Source: Streptococcus varani
GTDB lineage: Bacteria; Bacillota; Bacilli; Lactobacillales; Streptococcaceae
Direction of reading: 5' to 3'
NCBI RefSeq assembly: GCF_001375655.1
Contig: NZ_CTEN01000007.1
Location: 1 to 56,940 of the forward strand
DNA: 56,940 nt
Every line of letters begins with the position of its first letter. Positions within the stretch are counted from its first letter, which is position 1. Below are positions 48,399 through 56,940 of this stretch, one piece after another. A model generated the notes under the pieces. That model saw nothing but the letters and a program-made list of their open reading frames with translations. It was not told where the DNA came from and made no database searches. Both the position numbers and the translations under genes were made by a program.

Positions 48399-49465
48399 AA
48401 AGACTCTATTCATTTTTTATAGGAATTTTGCTCATCATTCTGATCTTGTGGGGAATTACTAGTCGATTGGATAAGAAAAACACACAGGGGACGACTGATA
48501 AACTAGTTATTTATAACTGGGGTGACTATATTGATCCTGATTTACTCAAAGAATTTACAGCTGAGACAGGCATTCAAGTCGATTATCAGACATTTGATTC
48601 CAATGAGGCCATGTATACCAAGATAAAGCAAGGTGGGACCACTTATGATTTGGCCGTTCCATCAGAATACATGATTTCCAAGATGATGGAAGAAGATATG
48701 TTGAACAAGTTGGATCATAACAAGATTGTGGGACTTGAAAACATTGACCCGCATTTCTTAAATCTAAGTTTTGATAAAGGAAACCAATACTCCATTCCTT
48801 ATTTCTGGGGTACTTTGGGGATTGTCTACAATGAAACAATGATTGAGCACGCTCCAAGTGAGTGGGAAGACCTTTGGTCGTCTGAGTATAAAGACAGTAT
48901 TATGCTGGTAGATGGCGCTCGTGAAGGACTAGGAATTGGTCTGCAAGCTTTGGGTTACAGTTTGAACTCAAAAGACAAGAATCACTTAGAAGAAGCAGCT
49001 GATTATATTTATCAATTAACTCCTAATATCAAGGCTATCGTTTCAGATGAAATCAAAGGCTATATGATCCAGGATGCAGCCGCTATTGCGGTTAGTTATT
49101 CAGGTGAGGCCGCAGAAATGCTAGATGGTAATGAAAATCTACACTATGTTGTCCCATCTAAGGGATCTAATCTTTGGTTTGACAATATGGTGATTCCAAA
49201 AACGGCCAAAAATATTGATGGTGCCTATGCTTTTATCAACTTTATGTTGCGACCAGAAAGTGCTTTGCGAAATGCTGAGTATGTTGGTTATTCAACACCA
49301 AATAGCAAGGCTAAAGCTATCTTACCTGATGAAATTAAAAATGATGAAGCTTTTTACCCATCAGAAAAAACGGTCGATTCATTGGAAGTTTATGAAAACC
49401 TAGGTGCTGAAACCCTGGGTCTCTACAATGATCTTTACTTACAGTTTAAAATGTATCGGAAATAA
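48395..49465 (+). CDS. potD: Spermidine/putrescine-binding protein PotD
   Basis: The extracytoplasmic polyamine receptor. The 356-aa protein has an N-terminal hydrophobic segment (FFIGILLIILILWGI) without a lipobox cysteine, so it is either membrane-anchored or cleaved by signal peptidase I. The mature part shows LVIYNWGDYIDPDLL, SNEAMYTKIKQGGTTYDLAV and IPYFWGTLGIVYNE, as in pneumococcal PotD. The start overlaps the potC stop (ATGA) behind GAAGGAGGAG. Confidence 0.95.
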   Translation: MKRLYSFFIGILLIILILWGITSRLDKKNTQGTTDKLVIYNWGDYIDPDLLKEFTAETGIQVDYQTFDSNEAMYTKIKQGGTTYDLAVPSEYMISKMMEEDMLNKLDHNKIVGLENIDPHFLNLSFDKGNQYSIPYFWGTLGIVYNETMIEHAPSEWEDLWSSEYKDSIMLVDGAREGLGIGLQALGYSLNSKDKNHLEEAADYIYQLTPNIKAIVSDEIKGYMIQDAAAIAVSYSGEAAEMLDGNENLHYVVPSKGSNLWFDNMVIPKTAKNIDGAYAFINFMLRPESALRNAEYVGYSTPNSKAKAILPDEIKNDEAFYPSEKTVDSLEVYENLGAETLGLYNDLYLQFKMYRK

Positions 49466-49478
49466 CATGCAAAAAGAT

Positions 49479-49510
49479 AAAATGGGCCGGACTATTCTTG
49501 CCCATTTTTC
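49479..49510 (+). terminator. Terminator after potABCD
   Basis: AAAATGGGC pairs with GCCCATTTT around a 12-base loop, with T residues following. Confidence 0.75.
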
Positions 49511-49546
49511 GCAGAAATTTATTCACTTTTGAGAGGGTATTTGTAA

Positions 49547-51079
49547 ATGGAAAATCATCACAAGGAAGTAAAATTTATTTCTCAGTCAATTCTCTATGCT
49601 GTTTTTCGTGGCAATTTAGTTGGCGTATTAGTTGGTTTGGTTGTTGTGGCCTTCCGTCTGGTAATTGAGAAAATTTTTAAACTTGTAGGTCTTGCATATG
49701 TGATATCACATGACCAGCCGTATTATCTCCTCCTGCTCATTCTATTTTACATACTCATTATCTTTGTGGTTGGAAAAATGATAATAGCCGAACCACATAC
49801 GAAAGGGTCGGGGATTCCTCATGTTGAAGCTGAATTGAAGGGTATTTTGCAACTAAACTGGTGGTCAGTTCTCTGGCGGAAGTTCATTGGTGGTAGCCTT
49901 TCAATTGCATCCGGTCTTATGCTTGGTCGTGAGGGACCAAGTATACAGTTAGGTGCAGTTACAGCAAAAGGGATAGCCAAAAGTCTCAAAGCTAGTAAGA
50001 TGGAAGAAAGAAGTCTTATCGCTAGTGGAGCAGCAGGTTTGGCAGCTGCCTTTAATGCCCCTATTGCAGGTCTTTTGTTCGTAGTTGAAGAAGTGTATCA
50101 CCATTTTTCGCGCTTGGTATGGGTTTCAGCCTTGGTGGCCAGTATTACAGCAAATTTTATCTCTCTCAACGTTTTTGGCCTAACTCCAGTTCTTCAAATG
50201 CCTGGAGAAATGACTTTATTGAAACTTACCCAATACTGGATTTACATTATTTTAGGAATTCTTCTAGGTTTGGCTGGATACTTTTATGAAGTTGTAATTC
50301 TCAATATTCAGGAGTTCTATCATTTTATTATTCGTTTTATACCAATTCCAGCCCCTTATTTTAGTAGCCTTGCTTTTTTCTTTATACTTCCGATTGGTTA
50401 TTATATGCCTGGACTACTGGGTGGTGGACATCATCTGATTTTAGAGTTGCCACATACCCAACCAAGTTTAAATCACTTATTTCTCTTTCTGATAATTCGA
50501 TTTATTTGGAGTATGATTTCTTATGGTTCTGGTTTGCCGGGAGGTATTTTTCTCCCAATCTTAAGCTTAGGTAGCATCTTGGGCATGTTAGTTGGTACTA
50601 TGGCATTATCGGTTGGTTTGATTGAACAAGAGCAAATAACTATGTTTCTTGTACTGGGAATGACAGGATTCTTTGCGGCTATTTCAAAAGCCCCTTTAAC
50701 ATCCATGATTCTGGTAACGGAAATGGTTGGTGATATGCGGCAGTTGATGGTCATTGGACTGGTTGCAATCAGCTCCTATGTTGTTATGGATTTGCTTGGT
50801 GGGGCTCCAATCTACGAAGTTATGCTGGAAAAGATCTTGCCTGATGAACTTAAAGCTACTTCTGATATGACTCTAATCGAAGTAGTTGTTTCGGAACACT
50901 TGGCTAATCGTTTTGTCAGTGATTTGCAGCTTCCAGAGAATTGTTTAATTACCAGTCAGATCCACCACGGTAAAAATAAAGTTGTCAAAGGGAATAGCCA
51001 ACTACATCTTGGAGATTCGATTTATGTTGCTGTTCCAGTTTCAGATATTCACCAAATTCGTCAGATTTTGGAAGCTTAA
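49547..51079 (+). CDS. ClC-type chloride/proton exchanger
   Basis: The 510-aa membrane protein has the ClC selectivity motifs GSGIPHVEAEL, GREGPSIQLGA (gating Glu), and GSGLPGGIFLPILSLG, so it looks like a Cl-/H+ antiporter. It is not the fluoride-specific CLC-F type. About 70 C-terminal residues form a TrkA-C/RCK-C-like domain (SQLHLGDSIYVAVPVSDIHQ). It is monocistronic behind the potD terminator. Probable roles are pH or anion homeostasis. Confidence 0.93.
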   Translation: MENHHKEVKFISQSILYAVFRGNLVGVLVGLVVVAFRLVIEKIFKLVGLAYVISHDQPYYLLLLILFYILIIFVVGKMIIAEPHTKGSGIPHVEAELKGILQLNWWSVLWRKFIGGSLSIASGLMLGREGPSIQLGAVTAKGIAKSLKASKMEERSLIASGAAGLAAAFNAPIAGLLFVVEEVYHHFSRLVWVSALVASITANFISLNVFGLTPVLQMPGEMTLLKLTQYWIYIILGILLGLAGYFYEVVILNIQEFYHFIIRFIPIPAPYFSSLAFFFILPIGYYMPGLLGGGHHLILELPHTQPSLNHLFLFLIIRFIWSMISYGSGLPGGIFLPILSLGSILGMLVGTMALSVGLIEQEQITMFLVLGMTGFFAAISKAPLTSMILVTEMVGDMRQLMVIGLVAISSYVVMDLLGGAPIYEVMLEKILPDELKATSDMTLIEVVVSEHLANRFVSDLQLPENCLITSQIHHGKNKVVKGNSQLHLGDSIYVAVPVSDIHQIRQILEA

Positions 51080-51155
51080 AATTCTTTAGACATTCTGATG
51101 ATGAATCAATCTGCTACATGATACAATAGAGACATAACAAAGAAAGAATTGAAAA

Positions 51156-51779
51156 ATGGTATTATCAAAAAAACGTGCACGTAAAGTTTTAGAAGAAATT
51201 ATCGCCCTCTATCCAGATGCTCAGCCTAGTCTGGATTTCCGCAATCATTTTGAACTAGTTTGTGCGGTCCTACTTTCGGCTCAAACGACCGATGCGGCGG
51301 TTAATAAAGCGACACCAGGCCTATTTGCTGCCTTCCCAACGCCTCAAGCCATGGCGGAAGCAGATGTGAGCGAGATTTCAAAGCATATCTCTCGCCTAGG
51401 CCTCTACCGCAACAAGGCCAAGTTCCTCAAAGAGTGCGCCCAACAATTGCTAGATCGCCATAATGGAGTAGTCCCACAAACCAGAGAAGAACTCGAAGCC
51501 CTATCTGGTGTGGGGCGCAAGACAGCTAATGTGGTCCTCAGCGTGGGCTTTGGCATCCCAGCCTTTGCAGTAGATACCCATGTCGGGCGTATCTGTAAGC
51601 ATCATGATATTGTCAAAAAATCAGCTACTCCACTGGAGACGGAAAAGCGCGTGATGGAAGTCCTACCACCCGAACTCTGGCTTTCCGCCCACCAAGCCAT
51701 GATTTACTTTGGCCGCCAAGTCTGCCATCCAAAAAATCCAGAGTGCCACAAGTACCCGCAGCTCTATGAGTTTGATTAG
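51156..51779 (+). CDS. nth: Endonuclease III with a degenerate Fe-S motif
   Basis: A bifunctional glycosylase/AP lyase for oxidised pyrimidines. The 207-aa product has the HhH motif LSGVGRKTANVVL with the catalytic Lys and the AVDTHVGRICKH Asp. The C-terminal Fe-S motif should be C-x6-C-x2-C-x5-C, but here it is C-HPKNPE-C-HK-Y-PQLYE-F: the last two cysteines are replaced. The enzyme ends five residues after that. It probably lacks a cluster, like MutY in this window. Confidence 0.93.
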   Translation: MVLSKKRARKVLEEIIALYPDAQPSLDFRNHFELVCAVLLSAQTTDAAVNKATPGLFAAFPTPQAMAEADVSEISKHISRLGLYRNKAKFLKECAQQLLDRHNGVVPQTREELEALSGVGRKTANVVLSVGFGIPAFAVDTHVGRICKHHDIVKKSATPLETEKRVMEVLPPELWLSAHQAMIYFGRQVCHPKNPECHKYPQLYEFD

Positions 51780-51786
51780 AAAAACT

Positions 51787-51813
51787 TCCTCCTAATTAAG
51801 GGAGGATTTTTTA
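51787..51813 (+). terminator. Terminator after nth
   Basis: TCCTCCT pairs with GGGAGGA over a 5- to 6-base loop and is followed by a T run. Confidence 0.8.
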
Positions 51814-51842
51814 CTTTCGGATAATTTTCTCCAGTCTTTCTA

Positions 51843-51851
51843 TGCTATAAT
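51843..51851 (+). promoter_or_regulatory. Extended -10 promoter of hsdR
   Basis: TGCTATAAT is an extended -10 with no good -35 at the right distance. The same TATGCTATAAT string precedes the zeta gene at 54903-54913. Confidence 0.6.
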
Positions 51852-51882
51852 AGAAGCAGTATTGATAGAACAGGAAGAGCCT

Positions 51883-54879
51883 ATGAAATATACAGGAGAA
51901 TTGGCCATTGAAGAGCAGTTGATTGATCAGCTGACATCAGGAGAAAGCCAGTGGACTTATCGAAAAGACCTCAAAAGGGAAGATGCCCTTTGGGATAATT
52001 TCTTTTCTAAACTGGAGCAAAACAATGTCCATGTCCTTGATGGGCAGTTGCTAACCAATCAAGAAAAAGCTCAGATTAAAAACCAACTCAACTTTGTTAA
52101 TTACTTTGAAGCTTCTAAATGGTTGGCAGGTGAAAATGGCGTTGCTAAGGTCCAGGTACAGCGAGAAGATGCTAGTCTTGGTACCATTCGGTTGTCTGTT
52201 ATTTGGCGGGACAATGTTGCGGGCGGAAAATCATCTTATGAAATTGTCAATCAAGTCGAACGTGACAAGACCAAATCTGCCAATCAAGACCGCAGGCTAG
52301 ATGTGACGTTGCTGATTAATGGCCTGCCAATGATTCATATTGAGCTAAAAAGTCGCCAACACCCATTTATGGATGCTTTTCATCAAATCAAAAAGTACGA
52401 TAGAGAAGGCCTTTTTCACGGTATCTATTCGAGCTTACAGATGTTTGTTGTCTCAAACGCCACTGAAACCAGATACATCGCAGCAGCGAAAGAGAACAAG
52501 ATCAATGACCAGTTTCTGACCAAGTGGGTAGACGAGAACAATAGACCAGTAGTTGATCTCTTTGCTTTTGCAGAACAAGTCTTGTCCATTCCTCGGGCCC
52601 ACCAGATGGTCATGCAATATTCGGTCATTGATGATGATAAGAAAGCCTTGATTTTGCTTCGTCCTTATCAAGTTCATGCTATCGAGGCAGTACAGGCTGC
52701 CAGTCACCGTCGCCAATCCGGTTATGTCTGGCATACAACTGGTTCAGGGAAGACCCTTACATCCTACAAAGTAGCTAGAAATCTTCTCCAGATACCTGCT
52801 ATTGCCAAAACTATCTTCGTTGTCGATAGACGAGATTTGGACCAACAAACTACCTCAAGCTTTTTATCCTACGCAGCCAATGACGTCATTGACATCGATG
52901 AGACAGATGATACGCATCAACTAGTTAAGAGTCTCTATGGCGATGATAAACGAGTTGTGGTGACTACTATCCAGAAAATCTCTACCATGATGCGTAAGAT
53001 TGAAGAAGGGAAGTACCAAAGAGAGTTCCCTAAAATCAGTCAGCTTAATGTTGCCTTTGTTGTAGATGAGTGTCACCGTGCTGTCACACCTCTCGCTCAA
53101 CAAACGATTTCGCGCTTCTTTGTTCATTCGCTCTGGTATGGCTTCACAGGAACGCCAATCTTTGCGGAAAACAAACGCAAACAAGTGGGGAATTTGGCAC
53201 AGACAACAGCTCAACAGTACGGTGAAAAACTTCATGAGTACACCGTCAAAGAAGCTATCCATGATAATGCCGTCCGTGGTTTTCGGGTTGAGTACAAGAG
53301 TACTATCATCAGCAAGTCTGAACTCAACGAAAAAGACATTCCAGATGAAGTGTATGAATCTGAAGAACATATGCTAGAAGTCCTTGATGCCATCCTGAAT
53401 CAATCTCGTGGACAACTAGGTTTTCAAAATGGGGTCGGCAAGACTTACAATGCGATTTTAACCGTGAAATCCATCGCCATGGCTCAGAAATACTACGAGC
53501 TATTAAAACGTGTCAAGAATGGCGAAACAAGGGTTACGATTTCTGAACGTGTCAAACAGGTCTTGCCGGACTTTCCTAAGTTCACTATTACCTATTCGGT
53601 AACGGAAAACGAAGAAGATTCAACCTTAAACCAAGACAAGATGAAAACCTCCATAGATGACTACAACCAGGAGTTTGGTACTCATTACACCATAGGTGAC
53701 TTGCGGAGCTTTAATACTGACGTGAATAATCGTCTGGCTCGTAAGAAAGACAAGTACCTCTTTAGAGCTGAACAACTGGATTTAGTCATCGTTGTCAACC
53801 GACTTCTAACTGGCTTTGACGCACCTTGCCTCTCAACCCTCTTTATCGACCGCAAACCCATGCAACCGCAGGACTTGATTCAAGCCTTTAGTCGAACCAA
53901 CAGGGTTTTTGACAAAGGCAAAAAGTACGGACAGGTTATCACCTTCCAAGTGCCTCATACCTTCAAAGAAGCAGTAGATAATGCTCTACGACTTTATTCT
54001 AATGGAGGAGAGAACTTTGTTTTGGCACCTGAATGGCCGGAAGAAAAAGCCAACTTCGACATGAGTTTGGCTCAGCTTCAGGATCAAATCTCTGACCAGG
54101 TGGATGTTGGCATAGATATTGAAAGTGCTAATATAGAACTCCTTAAAAAGTTTGCCAAAGTTTACCAAGAGTTTGACAAGTATTTTGCCTCCATCCAAGT
54201 CTATTCTGAGTACAATCAAGAAGAAGTGTTTGCACAAGCAGGTTTGACAGAAGAAATCCTTGAAAACTACATGGGGACTTATCAAAATATCATTGCAGAA
54301 ATCAAACGACGTAGAGAAGATGATGATACGGACGATGAGCCACTGGATATCATGTACGAGCTGGAATCAGTCCATCTTGATGAAATCAACTACGAGTACA
54401 TCATTTCCCTCATCCAGGCCTTTATACCACAGGCAGACGACCAGACCAAGGAACTCAGTCAAAAAGATATCGAAGCCATTGATGCTTACATAGCCAATTT
54501 AGGCAAGACCAATCAAGGTTTGGCACAAATCATTGCGGACCTCTGGTTGCAAATCCAGATGGACCCAGAAAGCTATCGTGGCCAATCCATCACCCACATC
54601 CTGGATCAGATGATTGAAGCTGTTATCGAGCATCAAGTCCAAACTATGGCCAAGAAATGGTATATGGGTTATGATGAGCTCATGTACCTGGTCAAAAACT
54701 ACCGCCAAGGACATGACAAGCAACTTGGTGAAAGCCAGCTCAGCAAGAGTCAGCGATACAAGGACTACAAAGCCGACGTCCGAGATGCCCTCAACGTCCT
54801 CAAGTACAAAAAAGCCATCAAAGAAGACTACACCAAACTAATTGAAGAAGTCATTGAGCCATTGAGAGGGAGGAAGTAG
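51883..54879 (+). CDS. hsdR: Type I restriction enzyme R subunit, without nearby M or S genes
   Basis: The 998-aa protein has an N-terminal PD-(D/E)xK-type nuclease region ([19 protein letters not shown]; about 135-165), a superfamily 2 motor with Walker [14 protein letters not shown], motif II VDECHRA, motif III TGTPI and motif [11 protein letters not shown], and a C-terminal helical part. Length fits HsdR. The start [13 protein letters not shown] (ATG 51883) has AGGAAGAG; a TTG at 51862 is possible. No hsdM or hsdS occurs upstream (nth) or downstream (zeta), so partners must be elsewhere or lost. Confidence 0.93.
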   Translation: MKYTGELAIEEQLIDQLTSGESQWTYRKDLKREDALWDNFFSKLEQNNVHVLDGQLLTNQEKAQIKNQLNFVNYFEASKWLAGENGVAKVQVQREDASLGTIRLSVIWRDNVAGGKSSYEIVNQVERDKTKSANQDRRLDVTLLINGLPMIHIELKSRQHPFMDAFHQIKKYDREGLFHGIYSSLQMFVVSNATETRYIAAAKENKINDQFLTKWVDENNRPVVDLFAFAEQVLSIPRAHQMVMQYSVIDDDKKALILLRPYQVHAIEAVQAASHRRQSGYVWHTTGSGKTLTSYKVARNLLQIPAIAKTIFVVDRRDLDQQTTSSFLSYAANDVIDIDETDDTHQLVKSLYGDDKRVVVTTIQKISTMMRKIEEGKYQREFPKISQLNVAFVVDECHRAVTPLAQQTISRFFVHSLWYGFTGTPIFAENKRKQVGNLAQTTAQQYGEKLHEYTVKEAIHDNAVRGFRVEYKSTIISKSELNEKDIPDEVYESEEHMLEVLDAILNQSRGQLGFQNGVGKTYNAILTVKSIAMAQKYYELLKRVKNGETRVTISERVKQVLPDFPKFTITYSVTENEEDSTLNQDKMKTSIDDYNQEFGTHYTIGDLRSFNTDVNNRLARKKDKYLFRAEQLDLVIVVNRLLTGFDAPCLSTLFIDRKPMQPQDLIQAFSRTNRVFDKGKKYGQVITFQVPHTFKEAVDNALRLYSNGGENFVLAPEWPEEKANFDMSLAQLQDQISDQVDVGIDIESANIELLKKFAKVYQEFDKYFASIQVYSEYNQEEVFAQAGLTEEILENYMGTYQNIIAEIKRRREDDDTDDEPLDIMYELESVHLDEINYEYIISLIQAFIPQADDQTKELSQKDIEAIDAYIANLGKTNQGLAQIIADLWLQIQMDPESYRGQSITHILDQMIEAVIEHQVQTMAKKWYMGYDELMYLVKNYRQGHDKQLGESQLSKSQRYKDYKADVRDALNVLKYKKAIKEDYTKLIEEVIEPLRGRK

Positions 54880-54904
54880 CTAGGATGAAATAATTCCTTG
54901 CTTA

Positions 54905-54913
54905 TGCTATAAT
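54905..54913 (+). promoter_or_regulatory. Extended -10 promoter of the zeta gene
   Basis: TGCTATAAT lies 16 bp before the zeta ATG, just past the hsdR stop. The kinase gene can therefore be transcribed independently of hsdR, with a very short leader containing GTGAGGA. Confidence 0.6.
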
Positions 54914-54929
54914 GTGGTGAGGAATCAAT

Positions 54930-55601
54930 ATGGAAGATAAGTCATTAGAATATGCAAAAGTTCATAAAAGAGAGTTTTTAAACTCAATTTTAAAAAATAA
55001 GGAATTGAATCAAAATAAGGATGCTGTTTTCATGGCTGGAAGTCTTGGAGCGGGAAAGACTGAGGTTGCTGAAGCTTTAACGGCAGTTATGTCTAACTTG
55101 GTTGTGATTGATGCGGATTATTTTCGGAGTCAATTTCCTGACTATAATGGGAAAAATTCCAGCCTCTTTCAGAGAGGTGCAGCCTATCTAGTAGATTTTT
55201 GTTTTACTGAAGTTCTGAAAAAATCTTATTCTTTTATCCTAGACGGACCCTTTGCTATTGGCAAAGCCAAAAAGAATGTTGAGCGATCTATAAATCGGGA
55301 TTATCAGGTATCAATCTATTATGTCTATCAAGATCCATTGATTGCTTGGGACTTTACCAAGGAACGTGAGCGAAAGCAAGGAAGGCATGTACCAAAAGAA
55401 ACCTTTATCAATGCCTATTTTCAGTCTCGCAAGAATATTAGCGAATTAAAAAATCAGCTAGGAAATCAAATCAGTCTCCACATTGTCCAAAAAGACTATC
55501 AAAATAATATTTCAGATATTCAATTTGATGTAGACAGTCTTGATTTGATTCTTCCTCAGATGTATAGCCGTGAAGAATTGGAGGAAAAGATACATGATTA
55601 A
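54930..55601 (+). CDS. Zeta-toxin-family P-loop kinase
   Basis: The 223-aa protein matches zeta/PezT toxins, which phosphorylate UDP-GlcNAc and block cell-wall synthesis. It has Walker A GSLGAGKTE, the substrate/catalytic block VVIDADYFRSQFPDY, LDGPFA, and the Arg-rich lid RERKQGRHVPKETFINAYF. The N-terminal 25 residues are charged and helical. Classical antitoxin genes (epsilon, pezA) lie upstream. Here the only partner candidate is the 53-codon ORF that starts inside its last codons. A housekeeping or phage-resistance kinase role is an alternative. Confidence 0.85.
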   Translation: MEDKSLEYAKVHKREFLNSILKNKELNQNKDAVFMAGSLGAGKTEVAEALTAVMSNLVVIDADYFRSQFPDYNGKNSSLFQRGAAYLVDFCFTEVLKKSYSFILDGPFAIGKAKKNVERSINRDYQVSIYYVYQDPLIAWDFTKERERKQGRHVPKETFINAYFQSRKNISELKNQLGNQISLHIVQKDYQNNISDIQFDVDSLDLILPQMYSREELEEKIHD

Positions 55602-55755
55602 ATTTGAAGATGCTAAAGCTACCATAGATAAATATGATGGAAGTCTTTCCAAAATGTTCAACGAAGGCACCATCCGGGAAAATAAGCTTGTCCTCAAATG
55701 GGTTGCAGAAGAAGCTAACCGCAAACAAAGGAAATTAGTTGGTTTGGATAAGTAA
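55594..55755 (+). CDS. 53-aa protein overlapping the zeta kinase gene
   Basis: Starts MIKFEDAKATIDKYDGSLSK at ATG 55594 behind TTGGAGGAAAAG, overlapping the end of the kinase gene by 8 bp in another frame, a sign of translational coupling. It is small, highly charged and predicted helical, ending in EANRKQRKLVGLDK. I do not recognise a family. By position it could be the antitoxin of the kinase, in reversed order relative to epsilon-zeta and pezAT. A terminator follows 66 bp later. Confidence 0.75.
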   Translation: MIKFEDAKATIDKYDGSLSKMFNEGTIRENKLVLKWVAEEANRKQRKLVGLDK

Positions 55756-55820
55756 CAACTTGAATTTGGTGCAATTGTTTGCTACTATATAGTTAACAAA
55801 GCAACTTGATTGCTTGAAAG

Positions 55821-55852
55821 GAGTGGTGCCTTAGGGTGTCACTCTTTTTTTA
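55821..55852 (+). terminator. Terminator after the zeta/53-aa pair
   Basis: A 10-bp stem GAGTGGTGCC/GGTGTCACTC with three G-T pairs, loop TTAG, and a seven-T run. It isolates the two-gene unit from the downstream pseudogene. Confidence 0.8.
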
Positions 55853-55886
55853 CATTTTACGATATCATTATAGAGAGGAGTAAGAA

Positions 55887-56621
55887 ATGATTCGTCACAT
55901 TATTTTTATAGCCAGTTCATACTGACTTGGTAAACAAATAGCTTGGCATTATGCAGCTGAAGAAATTAGCCAGAATTATTTGCAGGAACTAAGAGCCTTA
56001 ACAAAAGAAAGGTTAGGCAAGCCAAATTTTGCTATTCATAAGCTTTCAACAGAATCAAAAGACTGGGCAAGCGTAGTTGAAAAAGGTAGTTTCTTTGCTT
56101 CTTTTGAACTCTATGACAGTTTTGAAGACTTTTTGGAAGAAATTGCTCTAGATAAGAAAATTACAGTATTAGATATTTCAAAATACCTCCTTGCTGTACA
56201 GCCTATGTCAAATCTGAAACTTCAAAAAATGATATATTTGGTTTATGCAGATTACTTGGTCAAGACTAAGAAAGCTCTCTTTGATGAACAAATAATTGCT
56301 ATGCAGTATGGACCACTGATTCCTGAAGTTTATGATGCATACAAAGTTCATGGACGAGATGAAATCGAGACCAACAGCAAAAAAGTTATCTTAGACGAAA
56401 TCACTCTGCCGATGGCACTTGCCAAGATACTACAAGCAGATGATAGCAAAGCTATTTTGGAATCCATCAAACAAACTATCGAGAACTACGGATCTAAGAC
56501 TGCAAGCCAGCTAGTGGATATTACGTATTGAAAAGGAAGACCATGGAGTGAGGCACCTTTTCAAGGTCAGGAAATCACTGATGATTTGATACTGTCTCAG
56601 CACTATATTGAAGTAGTCTAG
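55887..56621 (+). pseudogene. Panacea-domain (DUF4065/GepA-like) protein with two in-frame TGA codons
   Basis: Reading from ATG 55887 (behind GAGAGGAG) gives MIRHIIFIASSY, then TGA, then LGKQIAWHYAAEEIS... into a Panacea domain (ISKYLLAVQPMSNLKLQKM; MQYGPLIPEVYDAY). A second TGA at 56529 follows QLVDITY; the frame continues as KGRPWSEAPFQGQEI to TAG at 56621, a typical family end. Both TGAs sit where Trp is plausible. Panacea proteins act as antitoxins or phage-related factors. The central 183 codons remain open. Confidence 0.8.
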
Positions 56622-56679
56622 ATTGACAAGATTGAATCATTAACGGTGTATTGCTAATAATATATATAGTACATAGAAA

Positions 56680-56940
56680 GAGGCTGGGCAAAAAGTAGCT
56701 TCAAATAAAACCACACAGAGATTTCAGTCTTGAAAACAATCAAGATGAAAAAATCACTGTGTGGTTTTTGAGTATTTGAATTTTTAGGGTCGAGATTCTT
56801 AGCCAATTTTGTGAGATTCATGCTCATGAATAGGAAGCCGATCTCCGTTTGGACGGCTTGATTGCCTCTGACATGAACCCTGCGCACGCCAAAAACACTC
56901 TTCAATCGGCCAAAAACGGGTTCGACATCGATTTTCCGTA
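56680..56940 (-). mobile_element. IS1182-like element, cut by the window edge
   Basis: Begins GAGGCTGGGCAAAAAG and closely repeats the element at 4653, including the AAAACCACAC/GTGTGGTTTT terminator hairpin and the transposase C-terminus (VRRVHVRGNQAVQTEIGFLF). The copies differ at scattered bases. The transposase continues past the right edge, so its integrity cannot be judged. Confidence 0.85.

Overview
The window looks like a roughly 57 kb draft contig from a mitis-group Streptococcus (S. mitis / S. oralis / S. pneumoniae relatives). Evidence: the ldh-gyrA-srtA neighbourhood, the relQ-nadK-rlu-pta cluster, split coaB/coaC with an ECF S-component, murB-potABCD, a RUP/BOX-like small repeat, short AT-rich spacers with strong GGAGG ribosome binding sites, and glycosylases that lack the Fe-S cysteines. 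Both ends lie inside repeated elements: a group II intron at the left and an IS1182-like element at the right. This suggests that assembly stopped at repeats.

Layout. 1-4.5 kb: intron 3' end, ldh (-), gyrA, srtA. 4.6-5.6 kb: internally deleted IS1182-like remnant and a RUP/BOX-like MITE. 5.7-13.9 kb: radC with a competence-type promoter, rex, DUF1831, cysteine desulfurase, prs, CYTH, then relQ-nadK-rlu-pta. 13.9-18.5 kb: a heterodimeric ABC exporter and mutY. 18.5-22.1 kb: accessory patch with a MITE, a tandem IS30 array, and a roughly 700-nt stretch with its own promoter, many hairpins and a strong terminator but no sizeable ORF. 22.1-27.6 kb: pgm, panT-like/coaC/coaB, fhs. 27.6-33.4 kb: lipoprotein, GNAT, a small RNA that may be the asd motif, a fluoride riboswitch with its antiporter, asd-dapA, GNAT. 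33.5-37.9 kb: pepF, a stand-alone ATP-cone protein, and a group IIC-like intron whose 3' catalytic end is tandemly duplicated. 38-51.8 kb: anchored 5'-nucleotidase, YeiH transporter, polysaccharide deacetylase, hom-thrB, murB, potABCD, ClC, nth. 51.9-56.9 kb: a defence-like island with an orphan HsdR, a zeta-toxin kinase overlapping a 53-codon ORF, a Panacea-domain gene broken by two TGA codons, and the terminal IS fragment.

Links between genes. Asd makes aspartate semialdehyde, which DapA sends to lysine/peptidoglycan and Hom-ThrB send to threonine. Sortase A is the enzyme expected to anchor the LPxTG 5'-nucleotidase. Ldh and Rex belong to NADH redox balance. PanT/CoaC/CoaB form the pantothenate-to-CoA branch, and Pta consumes and makes acetyl-CoA. 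RadC, MutY and Nth are DNA maintenance functions.

The best candidates for something undescribed are the 700-nt structured transcript at 21.1-21.85 kb and the HsdR/zeta/53-aa/Panacea island at the right end. All calls come from reading the sequence. No alignments or folding programs were run.
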